The translations under genes and the position numbers were made by a program. From SZUA-309 sp965232595 (GTDB lineage Bacteria; Pseudomonadota; Gammaproteobacteria; Pseudomonadales; Azotimanducaceae), in contig OZ246983.1 of assembly GCA_965232595.1 (NCBI GenBank), forward strand, positions 2,232,001 to 2,296,000: 64,000 nt of DNA, read 5' to 3'. Positions within the stretch are counted from its first letter, which is position 1, and each line of letters opens with the position of its first letter. Shown piece by piece: positions 7,701 through 15,389 of this stretch. Under the pieces are notes generated by a model. The model ran no database searches. It saw only the letters and a program-made list of their open reading frames with translations, and had not been told where the DNA came from.

Positions 7701-7859
7701 ATGCATGGTCCGCCCATGCAGCCGGCCACGAAAGTCGAAGGGGAGCGTTACGACCGCTCTCAGGACAACATGGCGCGACTGATCGTTTACTTCGGCCCTT
7801 ACGTGCTCTGGGGCACGCTTGGCGGCCTGATGGGGCTGCTGTTTCTTTTTTCCGGCTAG
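7701..7859 (+). CDS. Small single-pass membrane protein, unknown function (52 aa)
   Basis: The protein has a hydrophilic N-terminus (residues 1-24) and one hydrophobic segment (about 27-51, LIVYFGPYVLWGTLGG then LMGLLFLF) ending almost at the C-terminus. The ATG at 7701 follows a GGGAG Shine-Dalgarno and was chosen over the in-frame ATG at 7626, which lies inside the structured leader. I do not recognise a family. The hydrophobic peptide, long structured leader and upstream LexA-like box together resemble SOS-induced type I toxin mRNAs such as tisB. That is an architectural analogy only, not homology. Confidence 0.6.
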   Translation: MHGPPMQPATKVEGERYDRSQDNMARLIVYFGPYVLWGTLGGLMGLLFLFSG

Positions 7860-7905
7860 TCTTGGGCTAGTTTCTGGGTAACACCGGCCAACTGCCTGCA
7901 ACAGC

Positions 7906-8319
7906 TCAGCCGCTGATGCTCACCACGTTCGGCGGGTTCGTGTGCGCGAACTCGCGCCGGATCAGCCACTTCATGGCGTGGTCGTAGTCATCGAAGACCT
8001 CGGTGCCGCCGACCGCGCAGGCCAGCCAGTAGATGGCAGCGACCAGATCCCGGTCCATCTCGCCATCGATCACCACTGCCATGGAACCGGGACGGTTCCT
8101 GAACCTGTCTATGGCGAAGCGCACGAAGGGCTCGGTGGCTTCCTCGCGCCAGTCCAGCCGCATGCCGCGCAGATCCATGAGCAGCGGCAACTCCGGGTCG
8201 TAGTCATCCGATGCGAGCACGGATTTGGCGAGCTCGTAGAGATCGGCGAGATCAATCTCGCTGCCGACCTGAATAGAAATGAGCCCGTCGTCGCTGGCGA
8301 TGTGATAGGCCGGTGCCAT
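7906..8319 (-). CDS. STAS/SpoIIAA-like domain protein
   Basis: A 137-residue soluble protein with the alternating strand-helix pattern and length of SpoIIAA-like/STAS proteins: a LPLLMDLRGMRLDW strand-turn, a GSMAVVIDG strand in the middle, and the C-terminal VGGTEVFDDYDHAMKWL typical of this group. Such domains bind small ligands or take part in anti-anti-sigma partner switching, but the regulatory serine/threonine cannot be placed here. It is an isolated minus-strand gene convergent with the small membrane gene. Confidence 0.55.
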   Translation of the reverse strand: MAPAYHIASDDGLISIQVGSEIDLADLYELAKSVLASDDYDPELPLLMDLRGMRLDWREEATEPFVRFAIDRFRNRPGSMAVVIDGEMDRDLVAAIYWLACAVGGTEVFDDYDHAMKWLIRREFAHTNPPNVVSISG

Positions 8320-8476
8320 GTGCGCGTTACTGTCCTTAGCCTTTGGCGCTTCCCCGGTGGTACTGGGCCAGACGTCTTGATCGTTCTGCAGGGATGCTAA
8401 CCAGCGCGCGGCGGCTGAACTGTGACATGGTTCGCATTTGGCTGTGCCACAATCGAGGGCTACTAGCGGAGGTGGA

Positions 8477-9640
8477 ATGAACGGAGCGGACAGGCAGGGG
8501 CAAAGCGTGCTCAGCCGGTTTGATGCGGCGGCCGAGGTGGCAGCCCGTCATTCGGGCTGGGCAGAGGAGCACGCCCGGCTCGCTGACGAGACGGTGGCGG
8601 CGCTGCTCCAGTCCGGCGTGGCGAGGCTCTACCTGCCGGAGAGCCTGGGCGGGCTGGAAGTGGATCCGGTGACCTGCGCCCTGGTGACCGAGCGCCTGGC
8701 GCTGGCGGATCCTTCCGCGGCCTGGTTCGTGATGGTGGCCAACTCGGCGAAGCTGATGGCAGCGGCCTGGCCGGAGGCCATGATCGAGCATCTGCTCGCC
8801 GATCCCGATGTGGTCATGGCCGCCAGCGGCAACAGGCTCTTTCAGGCTGAGCCCGAAGGTGACGGCTACCTCGTCAGCGGCGTGAACAGCTTTGTCAGCG
8901 GCTGCCATCACGCCCGCTGGCTGCTCTCGCCGGCCCGCTTCGACGACTCGGGTCAGGATGTTCGGACCGTCATCCTGCCGCTGGCAGACTGCGAGATCGT
9001 CGACAACTGGCAGGTGCTGGGGATGCGGGGCACCGGCAGCAACGATGTTCGCGCGGACAAAGTCTGGATACCGGAGATTCAGACTCAGCAGATGCCGGAG
9101 CCCGGTTCGCTGGTTCGCAACCGCTACTACCAGGGTGATCTCTACCGCTGCCCGGGCCGGATCATCTTCGCCACCTATGTGCCGGTGACGCTGGTTCTGG
9201 CGCAGAAAGCGCTGGCTGAGCTGGATGCGCTGGCGGAGGGCAAAACGCCTTACGCGGAGGCGCGGAAGCTGAAGCACCGGTCCATCGCGCAGATCAAGTC
9301 GGGTCAGGCGCTGGCAACCTACCGGGCGAGCCGCGGCTACTTCCTCGATGCGCTCTATGAGGCCTGGGAGCGGGCCCGGCGGGGTGAGCTGCCGAGTGAT
9401 GAGGAGAAGGCGGATCTGTATCTTGCCGGCACCCACGCGGTGCAGAGCTCGGCTCAGGTGGTGCGGCTGGTGGCCGATGCGGCCGGCTCGTCAGTCACCT
9501 ATCAGGGCAGCCCGCTGGAGCGGATCCTGCGTGATATGGAAACTCTGCGCCATCACGGCTTCGCGAACGAGAGCCGCTACGGCAGCGTCAGCCAGCTGCG
9601 CTGGGGTGCGGAGCTCGACTACCCGCTGATGCTGCGCTGA
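8477..9640 (+). CDS. Acyl-CoA dehydrogenase-like flavoprotein
   Basis: A 387-residue protein with the acyl-CoA dehydrogenase fold: an N-terminal helical domain with LYLPESLGGLEVDP, a middle beta domain containing WQVLGMRGTGSNDV, and a C-terminal helical domain. The middle motif and overall pattern are closest to the group that includes HsaA/DszC-type flavin monooxygenases, so it may be a hydroxylase rather than a true dehydrogenase. The ATG at 8477 is preceded by GGAGGTGG and preferred over an in-frame upstream ATG at 8438. It converges on the PhyH gene with an 11-bp gap. Confidence 0.8.
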   Translation: MNGADRQGQSVLSRFDAAAEVAARHSGWAEEHARLADETVAALLQSGVARLYLPESLGGLEVDPVTCALVTERLALADPSAAWFVMVANSAKLMAAAWPEAMIEHLLADPDVVMAASGNRLFQAEPEGDGYLVSGVNSFVSGCHHARWLLSPARFDDSGQDVRTVILPLADCEIVDNWQVLGMRGTGSNDVRADKVWIPEIQTQQMPEPGSLVRNRYYQGDLYRCPGRIIFATYVPVTLVLAQKALAELDALAEGKTPYAEARKLKHRSIAQIKSGQALATYRASRGYFLDALYEAWERARRGELPSDEEKADLYLAGTHAVQSSAQVVRLVADAAGSSVTYQGSPLERILRDMETLRHHGFANESRYGSVSQLRWGAELDYPLMLR

Positions 9641-9651
9641 CGCGGGCGTCG

Positions 9652-10503
9652 CTAACCGTCGTAGAACCAGGGCCGATGCAGGCCGATCAGCGTCTTCTCC
9701 CGGTCGCTTCCGGCCCGCGCTGCTGCGGCCTCTGACACGTGGCTGACCGACGCGGTGGGTTGCACCCGCTGGGCGATGTCGCGGCGGCCGTAGTGGGCCT
9801 GAAGGAAAAAGCGGCCGCTGTCGCCGGGCTGCGAAGGCAGGCGCCGATGCCAGACGTCGGAAACAAACAGGCAGACGTCGCCGGCTCTGGCGATCAGTGG
9901 CTTCACGCCGACGCCGTTGCAGGTCAGGCTGACGTCATCGTAGCGGTCTCTCGGTGGCGGCATGCCTGACTTGTGGCTACCGGGTATCACCCCGGTCGGA
10001 CCGCATTCCAGCGGGCAGTCCTTCAGGTAGATGTGGGCGCCTATGGCGAACACCGGGTACGGAATGCGATCGTCCCAGGGAATGCTCGGGTCCCGCGGGA
10101 TGTGCGGACCCGCATCTATGTGCCAGAAACCGCCACCGTGCAGATTCTTTTCTCTAGGCGGGTTGCGCCAGCAGGTGTTGGCGATCACATGACAATCCTC
10201 GCCGAGGAGCGGTTCGATGGTGGCGAGAATCTCCGGGTGGGCAATGGCCTTCTGCGCGAGCGCCGAGCGATTGAACATTTCGTAGCGGAAGTCGTCGTCC
10301 TCCTCCGCAGGCCGGTTGTCGGCACGGCCGTCGCGGGGGTAGGCGTCGTACACAGCGTTGATTTCTGCCGCCAGCGCCTCGAGCTCCGCCGCGCTGAACA
10401 CGCCTTCGAGGTGCGTGTAGCCCTCGTTCTGGAGTTGCCGGCTGGACGCCGGCGCATCCTCATCGGGCCGCGCCAGCAGATATCCCATAACTCTTCTGAG
10501 CAT
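9652..10503 (-). CDS. Phytanoyl-CoA dioxygenase family protein
   Basis: Fe(II)/2-oxoglutarate-dependent oxygenase of the PhyH family, 283 residues. The facial-triad HxD is in GFWHIDAG and the distal His in VSDVWHRRLPS; an Arg that could bind 2-oxoglutarate follows in DSGRFFLQAHY. The start at 10503 follows GGGGAG by seven bases. The substrate is unknown; family members hydroxylate acyl-CoAs, ectoine or secondary metabolites. It is divergent from the MFS gene. Confidence 0.85.
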   Translation of the reverse strand: MLRRVMGYLLARPDEDAPASSRQLQNEGYTHLEGVFSAAELEALAAEINAVYDAYPRDGRADNRPAEEDDDFRYEMFNRSALAQKAIAHPEILATIEPLLGEDCHVIANTCWRNPPREKNLHGGGFWHIDAGPHIPRDPSIPWDDRIPYPVFAIGAHIYLKDCPLECGPTGVIPGSHKSGMPPPRDRYDDVSLTCNGVGVKPLIARAGDVCLFVSDVWHRRLPSQPGDSGRFFLQAHYGRRDIAQRVQPTASVSHVSEAAAARAGSDREKTLIGLHRPWFYDG

Positions 10504-10570
10504 TGCTTCACTCCCCAGATAGCCCCTACATTGGGCTTAGCGTAGGGGAGAGCAGGGGAGCCGTAAACTG

Positions 10571-11812
10571 ATGCGTGGTCTGAAGAGCGAACGGCTTTAC
10601 CTGTTCGCTCGAGCCACATATGCGCTGGCCTGGGCCACCATGGTGACCGTGAACCTGGTGTTCATGGTGGAGGTGGCCGGGCTCGACCCACTGCAGATGG
10701 TGCTGGTGGGCACCGCGCTTGAGCTGTCCGTTTTTCTGTTCGAGATTCCTACCGGGGTGGTTGCGGATCGGGTCAGCCGGCGGCTGTCGGTGATCATCGG
10801 CCACTTCCTGATCGGCGTTGGTTTCCTTGTCATCGTCCTGCTGCCGACCTTCTCCTTCATTCTTCTGTCCCAGGTCATCTGGGGCATCGGCTGGACCTTC
10901 ATCAGCGGCGCCTACCCCGCCTGGCTCACCTCCGAGGTGGGCGTGCAGCGGGCCAATGAGCTGATGCTGCGGGCGTCCCAGATCAGCCACGGCGTCGCCT
11001 TTGTCGGTATCGGCCTGGCGATTGCCCTGGCCCACGTTTCCCTGGCGCTGCCCATCGCCGTCGGCTCGCTGACCGTGGTGGCGCTGAGCGTCTTCCTGCT
11101 GCTCTTCATGCGGGAAGAACATTTTCAGCCAACGTTGGCTGCCGAGCGGGACACCTGGCGAGGTCTGGTCGAGACCTTCTTGGCCGGGGTGCAGGTGGTC
11201 CGGGCCCAGCAGCTGCTCATCCTCATGCTCCTGGTCACCGCCGTGTTCGGCATGTTCAGCGAAGGGCTCGATCGCCTCTTCACCCCCTACCTGATCGAGC
11301 GCTTCGAGTTTCCGGCGCTGGCCGATCTGGACACGGTGGTCTGGTGGGGCGTCATCGCTGCGGTCGGCAACCTGGCTGGCCTCAGCGCCACCACGGTGGC
11401 TCGGCGCAAAGTGGATCTGGATGATCAGCGACGCTTGAGCCGTGTCCTCGCCGCCTGCCTGGCCGGCATCGGCGTTGGCGTTCTGTTGCTTGCCAACCTG
11501 GACTCCTTCTACCTGGTGCTGGCCTGCTTCTGGCTGGTGGGCGCTTTGCGCAGCGCCTACGATCCGCTGCTGACCGCCTGGTTGAACCGCCTCTTCCCGG
11601 ACGCTTCCCGGGCAACCCTGTTTTCCATGTACGGCCAGGCTGATGCGGTTGGTCAGGTGGCAGGCGGGCCGGTGGTTGGCGTGCTGGCGCGACAACTGGG
11701 GATCGGCCTGGCTCTGTCGTTCTCGGCGCTGATCCTGCTGCCCGCGTTGCCTGCGTATCGGAAAATTGCGAGGGTGACGGATCGAGGGGCCGAAGGAGAG
11801 ACTCGTGACTGA
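10571..11812 (+). CDS. MFS transporter
   Basis: Inner-membrane major facilitator, 413 residues with about twelve hydrophobic segments. The MFS signature is seen after helix 2, where GVVADRVSRRLSVIIG is the loop 2-3 motif GxxaDrxgrR. The substrate is not evident; the FEIPTG...ADR pattern occurs in drug-efflux-like members. It overlaps the next gene by eight bases, so the two are probably coexpressed. Confidence 0.85.
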   Translation: MRGLKSERLYLFARATYALAWATMVTVNLVFMVEVAGLDPLQMVLVGTALELSVFLFEIPTGVVADRVSRRLSVIIGHFLIGVGFLVIVLLPTFSFILLSQVIWGIGWTFISGAYPAWLTSEVGVQRANELMLRASQISHGVAFVGIGLAIALAHVSLALPIAVGSLTVVALSVFLLLFMREEHFQPTLAAERDTWRGLVETFLAGVQVVRAQQLLILMLLVTAVFGMFSEGLDRLFTPYLIERFEFPALADLDTVVWWGVIAAVGNLAGLSATTVARRKVDLDDQRRLSRVLAACLAGIGVGVLLLANLDSFYLVLACFWLVGALRSAYDPLLTAWLNRLFPDASRATLFSMYGQADAVGQVAGGPVVGVLARQLGIGLALSFSALILLPALPAYRKIARVTDRGAEGETRD

Positions 11813-12416
11813 TACCTACTGCTACCTGCACCTGAAGGGGCAAGGCCGCGACAGCAGCGCGCTGAAAGTCGCGCTCAGCGAAGCGGCGGGCGCCTGGCGC
11901 CAGGACGGCATCACGCTGTGGGGCGTCTGGACGGGGCTTTTCGGGGTGGCGAGCAACGAGCTGATCGTCGTTGCCGCGGGTTCCGGAGAGCGAGCAGAAA
12001 CCGATTTCACCGCGGCGCTGGCAGAGCCGGCGATCTCGATTAATGACTCGCTGCTGCTGGCGCCCACCGTGCGCCCGGCAGGGAGCGCGCCGTGCCAGAA
12101 GCCTGGCCTGTACGTGTTCCGTTTTTTCGAGGTGGCGACGAGCGACGTCGCCGAGGTGGCGGAGCTGTCGCGTCAGGCCTGGGAGACCTTCGAGAACGCG
12201 GACAGCTACCAGAGTGAGCCTCAGGGCCTGTTTCGGCCCTGGGATCAGCGCCCTGATTCCGGGCGGATGCTGCTGGTCACCTGGTACGACGGCCTGGAAT
12301 CCTGGCAGACCTCACGGGCCCCCGATCCTGCCGCGGTGGAGAACTTCAGGCGGCGCCGGGAGCTGACCGAAGGCACCCTGGCGCTGGCCACCCGACTGAT
12401 CACGCCGTTCGAGTGA
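11805..12416 (+). CDS. Hypothetical protein, NIPSNAP/dimeric alpha-beta barrel-like
   Basis: A 203-residue soluble protein. The GTG start at 11805 is preceded by GAAGGAGAG and overlaps the end of the MFS gene. The second half (GLYVFRFFEVATSDVAEVAELSRQAWETFE, then MLLVTWYDGLESWQ) has the strand-helix layout of ferredoxin-like alpha-beta barrel proteins such as NIPSNAP, and the first half looks like a degenerate copy of the same fold. Function is unknown; context suggests a link to the adjacent transporter. Confidence 0.6.
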   Translation: MTDTYCYLHLKGQGRDSSALKVALSEAAGAWRQDGITLWGVWTGLFGVASNELIVVAAGSGERAETDFTAALAEPAISINDSLLLAPTVRPAGSAPCQKPGLYVFRFFEVATSDVAEVAELSRQAWETFENADSYQSEPQGLFRPWDQRPDSGRMLLVTWYDGLESWQTSRAPDPAAVENFRRRRELTEGTLALATRLITPFE

Positions 12417-12419
12417 GTG

Positions 12420-13634
12420 CTACCAGCGTGCGGGGAGCGCCGTCACGCCGCGCAGGGTGATGGTGTTCTTCCACTGCGGGTGCTCGGGATCATCCAGCTC
12501 CAGATCCGGCAAGCGTTCGAACAGCACCTTCAGCGCTTCGTCCGCTTCGATGCGCGCCAGCTGCGCGCCCAGGCAGAGGTGGATACCGCCGCCGAACGAC
12601 AGAGGCTTCACCTTCTCCCGGCGAACGTCCAGCTCATCCGGCCGTTCGAACACGTCCGGGTCCCGGTTGGCGGCGGCCAGGATGGCCATGATGCTGCGAC
12701 CGCGCGGCACCTTGATGCCGCAGACTTCCGTGTCCTCGAGTGCGTCCCGCGCCGTCAGCTGCACGGAGCTGTCGTAACGGAGGAACTCCTCAACCGCGTT
12801 CGGCATCCGGGTCAGATCGGAACGGAGCAGGTTCAGCTGGTCGCGATTCCGGTAGAGCGCGACCAGCGCGTTGCCCATCAGGTTCACGGTGGTCTCGTGC
12901 CCGGCCGCAAACAGCAGCGAGATGTTCGAGGTGAGCTCTTGTCTGCTCAGGGTGCCGTGCTCGGTTTCGCTCTGCACCAGAGCGGTGATCAGATCGTCCT
13001 GCGGGTCGGCTCGCCGCGCGTCGCAGATGGACTCGAAGTACGCCGCGCTCTCGGCGGAGCGCTGGTTCGACTCCTCTATCTCGGCCTGAGACATGGGCGA
13101 CGGATCGATCAACCGACCGTTGACCCGGGAGCCGCCGACGAACTCGGCGCGATCGGCCTCCGGAATGCCCAGCATGTCGCAGATCACGATCACCGGCAGC
13201 GGGTGGGTGAAGAGGCTGACCAGATCGCCGCTGCCGGCCTCGATGAAACCATCCACCAGCTCGTTGGCGATGGCCCGGATCCGTTCCCGCATGGCTTCGG
13301 TGCGGCGGGCGTCGAAGGCTTTCACCACCAGGCCGCGCAGCCGGGTGTGGTCCGGCGGGTTTTTCAGCAGCATGGTCTGGCGCAGGCCCTTGATCGCTGC
13401 GTTGGCGTTGATTTCCGCCAGCTGCGCCTCGGTCATCATGCTGTCGTCGGCATGCCCCAGGGTGCGGTCACGCAGCGTCGACTGGATATCCTCGTAACGG
13501 GTCAGCACCAGCATGTTGGCGTCCGGCAGCTCCAGCACCGGTGAGCCCTCCCTGAGGGCCTGATACATCGGGTAAGGGTTCTCGATGATCTCCGGCGAGA
13601 AGATGTTCTCGAGGCTGAGGCTGGGTTCTGCCAT
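12420..13634 (-). CDS. Cytochrome P450
   Basis: Soluble bacterial P450 of 404 residues. The I-helix oxygen-activation motif AGHETT is at 244-249, ExxR at Glu283-Arg286 and the haem-binding FGGGIHLCLG at 347-356 with Cys354 as thiolate ligand. No ferredoxin or ferredoxin reductase gene is adjacent, so redox partners must come from elsewhere. The substrate cannot be told from sequence. It ends four bases from the convergent gene at 11805. Confidence 0.93.
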   Translation of the reverse strand: MAEPSLSLENIFSPEIIENPYPMYQALREGSPVLELPDANMLVLTRYEDIQSTLRDRTLGHADDSMMTEAQLAEINANAAIKGLRQTMLLKNPPDHTRLRGLVVKAFDARRTEAMRERIRAIANELVDGFIEAGSGDLVSLFTHPLPVIVICDMLGIPEADRAEFVGGSRVNGRLIDPSPMSQAEIEESNQRSAESAAYFESICDARRADPQDDLITALVQSETEHGTLSRQELTSNISLLFAAGHETTVNLMGNALVALYRNRDQLNLLRSDLTRMPNAVEEFLRYDSSVQLTARDALEDTEVCGIKVPRGRSIMAILAAANRDPDVFERPDELDVRREKVKPLSFGGGIHLCLGAQLARIEADEALKVLFERLPDLELDDPEHPQWKNTITLRGVTALPARW

Positions 13635-13709
13635 CTCGGGTCCTGCTACTGCACTAAATTTCTCCAGTTTAGCCCGATTGCCTTGCCCCGGCGTTGGTTC
13701 GGATCACGT

Positions 13710-14195
13710 TCAGCAACTGGCTTTCCTGACGGCGCGCAAGCGGGCTTCTTCCGCCTCCAGCCGCGCTTCGGCCGTCGCCCGGTAGCCTTTGCGCCGGGTT
13801 CGCTCGAGCTCGGTGAGCCGTTCCCTGGCTTCGGCGCAGCGGTGGTTCTGTTCGGCCGCGCGAGCCGCCTGCCTGCGGGCATTACGTGCCCGAGCCTGCT
13901 GCCGTTGCGTCCGGTCCCTTGCCAGCGTGCGCTCCAGCGCCTCGAGCGCCTGCTGTTCGGCAGCGCTCAGTGGTGCGGTCACCACCACGGACATCAGCAC
14001 ATCCGGGTCCGGCGGCACGCGGCGCGTGCCGGGCGGGCAATCGAACTGCAGGAAGTGGGTCCGGCCCGCCTGGTCCAGGCACTGGCTGACAGCAGCCGAT
14101 GCCCCCGAGCTGAATAGCGTGCAGAGTGAGCAGGTGATGCTGCCGAGCAGCAACGCCATGCGAGCCGGCAGCCTGCCGGCGGTGGGAACTGACAT
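13710..14195 (-). CDS. Exported DUF4124-like protein with basic coiled-coil tail
   Basis: A 161-residue protein with a hydrophobic N-terminal signal (ARMALLLGSITCSLCTLFSSGASA). It continues with VSQCLDQAGRTHF...FDCPPGTRR, resembling the short N-terminal DUF4124 domain of exported gammaproteobacterial proteins (a Cys-x-Asp...Gly strand, then Cys-Pro). The C-terminal half is Arg/Ala/Glu-rich and probably helical. The Cys pair may form a disulfide in the periplasm. Function unknown. Confidence 0.6.
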   Translation of the reverse strand: MSVPTAGRLPARMALLLGSITCSLCTLFSSGASAAVSQCLDQAGRTHFLQFDCPPGTRRVPPDPDVLMSVVVTAPLSAAEQQALEALERTLARDRTQRQQARARNARRQAARAAEQNHRCAEARERLTELERTRRKGYRATAEARLEAEEARLRAVRKASC

Positions 14196-14290
14196 CTGGC
14201 GGCCTCCCGGGAGGAGTAAGGTGGAGGCGCCAGCTTAAGATCGAGCGTTAATCAGGCCTGCCAGCGGAAGCTGAGCAGGGGGCGCGGCGA

Positions 14291-14309
14291 GGCGCACGAA
14301 TCGTGCGCC
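14291..14309 (-). terminator. Hairpin downstream of cysK
   Basis: GGCGCACG / CGTGCGCC forms an 8-bp stem with a three-base loop about 35 bp after the cysK stop on the minus strand. There is no T-tract, so it may be a Rho-dependent pause or 3'-end stabilising hairpin rather than an intrinsic terminator. Confidence 0.3.
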
Positions 14310-14343
14310 TTCAGCCGTACCGCTTCAGAGACTCAGGAGACGC

Positions 14344-15297
14344 TCAGAGTGATTCCAGCCAGTCGTCGTCGGATTCTTCGTTGATCCCTTCGAACAGGAA
14401 GGTCGACATGTATCGCTCGGCGGTGTCCGGCAGCATGACGACGAAGACGCTGCCTTCCGGCGCGCTCTCCGCCATCTTCAGCGCCGCGGTGAAGGTGGCG
14501 CCGGCGGATACGCCAACGAACAGGCCTTCCTCCTGAGCCAGGCGCAAAGCGTTGGCCTTGGATTCGTCCTGATTCACCGGCACCACCTCATCGACCACGT
14601 CTTTGTCCAGCACCTCCGGAATGAAGTCCGGCGTCCAGCCCTGGATCATGTGCGGGTTCCAGTCGTTGCCGGCGAGCATGGAGGCCTGCTCCGGCTCGGC
14701 CGCCACCACCTTCAGGTCCGGGCGGGCAGCTTTCAGCACCTTGCCGGCACCGCTCAGCGTGCCGCCAGTACCCCAACCGGTTACCCAGTAGTCGAGCCGC
14801 TCGCCGGCGAAGTCGCTGAGAATCTCAGGTCCGGTGGTGCTCGCGTGGTAGGCCGGGTTGGCCGGGTTTTCGAACTGCCGGGTCAGGAACCAGCCGTGCT
14901 GCTCGGCGAGCTCCTCGGCCCGGCGGACCATGCCGCTGCCGCGCTCGGCGGCTGGCGTCAGGATCACCTTGGCACCGAGGGCGCGCATGATCTTCCGGCG
15001 CTCGATGGAAAAGGTCTCCACCATGGTGGCGACGAACGGGTGCCCGGTCACGGCGCAGACCATGGCCAGAGCGATGCCCGTGTTGCCGGAGGTGGCTTCG
15101 ATCACGGTCTGCCCGGGCTTCAGCTCGCCGGAGTCGGTGGCGTCCTTGATGATGGCGTAGGCCAGTCGATCCTTCACGGAGGCCAGCGGGTTAAACGCCT
15201 CCACCTTCACGTACATGGTGACGTGGTCGGGGCTCACTCTGTTCAGCTTGATGATCGGCGTGTTGCCGATGGTCTCGAGAATGTTGTCGTAGATCAT
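14344..15297 (-). CDS. cysK: Cysteine synthase (O-acetylserine sulfhydrylase A type)
   Basis: PLP enzyme that makes cysteine from O-acetylserine and sulfide. The PLP-binding lysine is Lys42 in ASVKDRLA, the substrate-binding loop is TSGNTG at 69-74, and the glycine-rich phosphate cradle is GWGTGGTLSG. The SIERRKIMRALGAKV segment and 317-residue length favour CysK over CysM, though the acidic tail (NEESDDDWLESL) is unusual. With cysQ and gshA it gives this window three genes of sulfur assimilation and thiol metabolism. Confidence 0.88.
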   Translation of the reverse strand: MIYDNILETIGNTPIIKLNRVSPDHVTMYVKVEAFNPLASVKDRLAYAIIKDATDSGELKPGQTVIEATSGNTGIALAMVCAVTGHPFVATMVETFSIERRKIMRALGAKVILTPAAERGSGMVRRAEELAEQHGWFLTRQFENPANPAYHASTTGPEILSDFAGERLDYWVTGWGTGGTLSGAGKVLKAARPDLKVVAAEPEQASMLAGNDWNPHMIQGWTPDFIPEVLDKDVVDEVVPVNQDESKANALRLAQEEGLFVGVSAGATFTAALKMAESAPEGSVFVVMLPDTAERYMSTFLFEGINEESDDDWLESL

Positions 15298-15334
15298 GCG
15301 CAGGCCTCCTCCCTAGATAACCGACGGGTTGCTG

Positions 15335-15354
15335 CGGCGGCCTGATGGCCGCCG
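15335..15354 (-). terminator. GC-rich hairpin after the TPR/barrel gene
   Basis: CGGCGGCC / GGCCGCCG with a four-base loop lies about 35 bp beyond the stop of the barrel gene and just upstream of cysK, both on the minus strand. It lacks a U-tract; it marks a possible transcript end but is not a canonical intrinsic terminator. Confidence 0.3.
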
Positions 15355-15389
15355 GGGGAAGAAACCTTAACTCAGGGCTGCGAAGTCAG

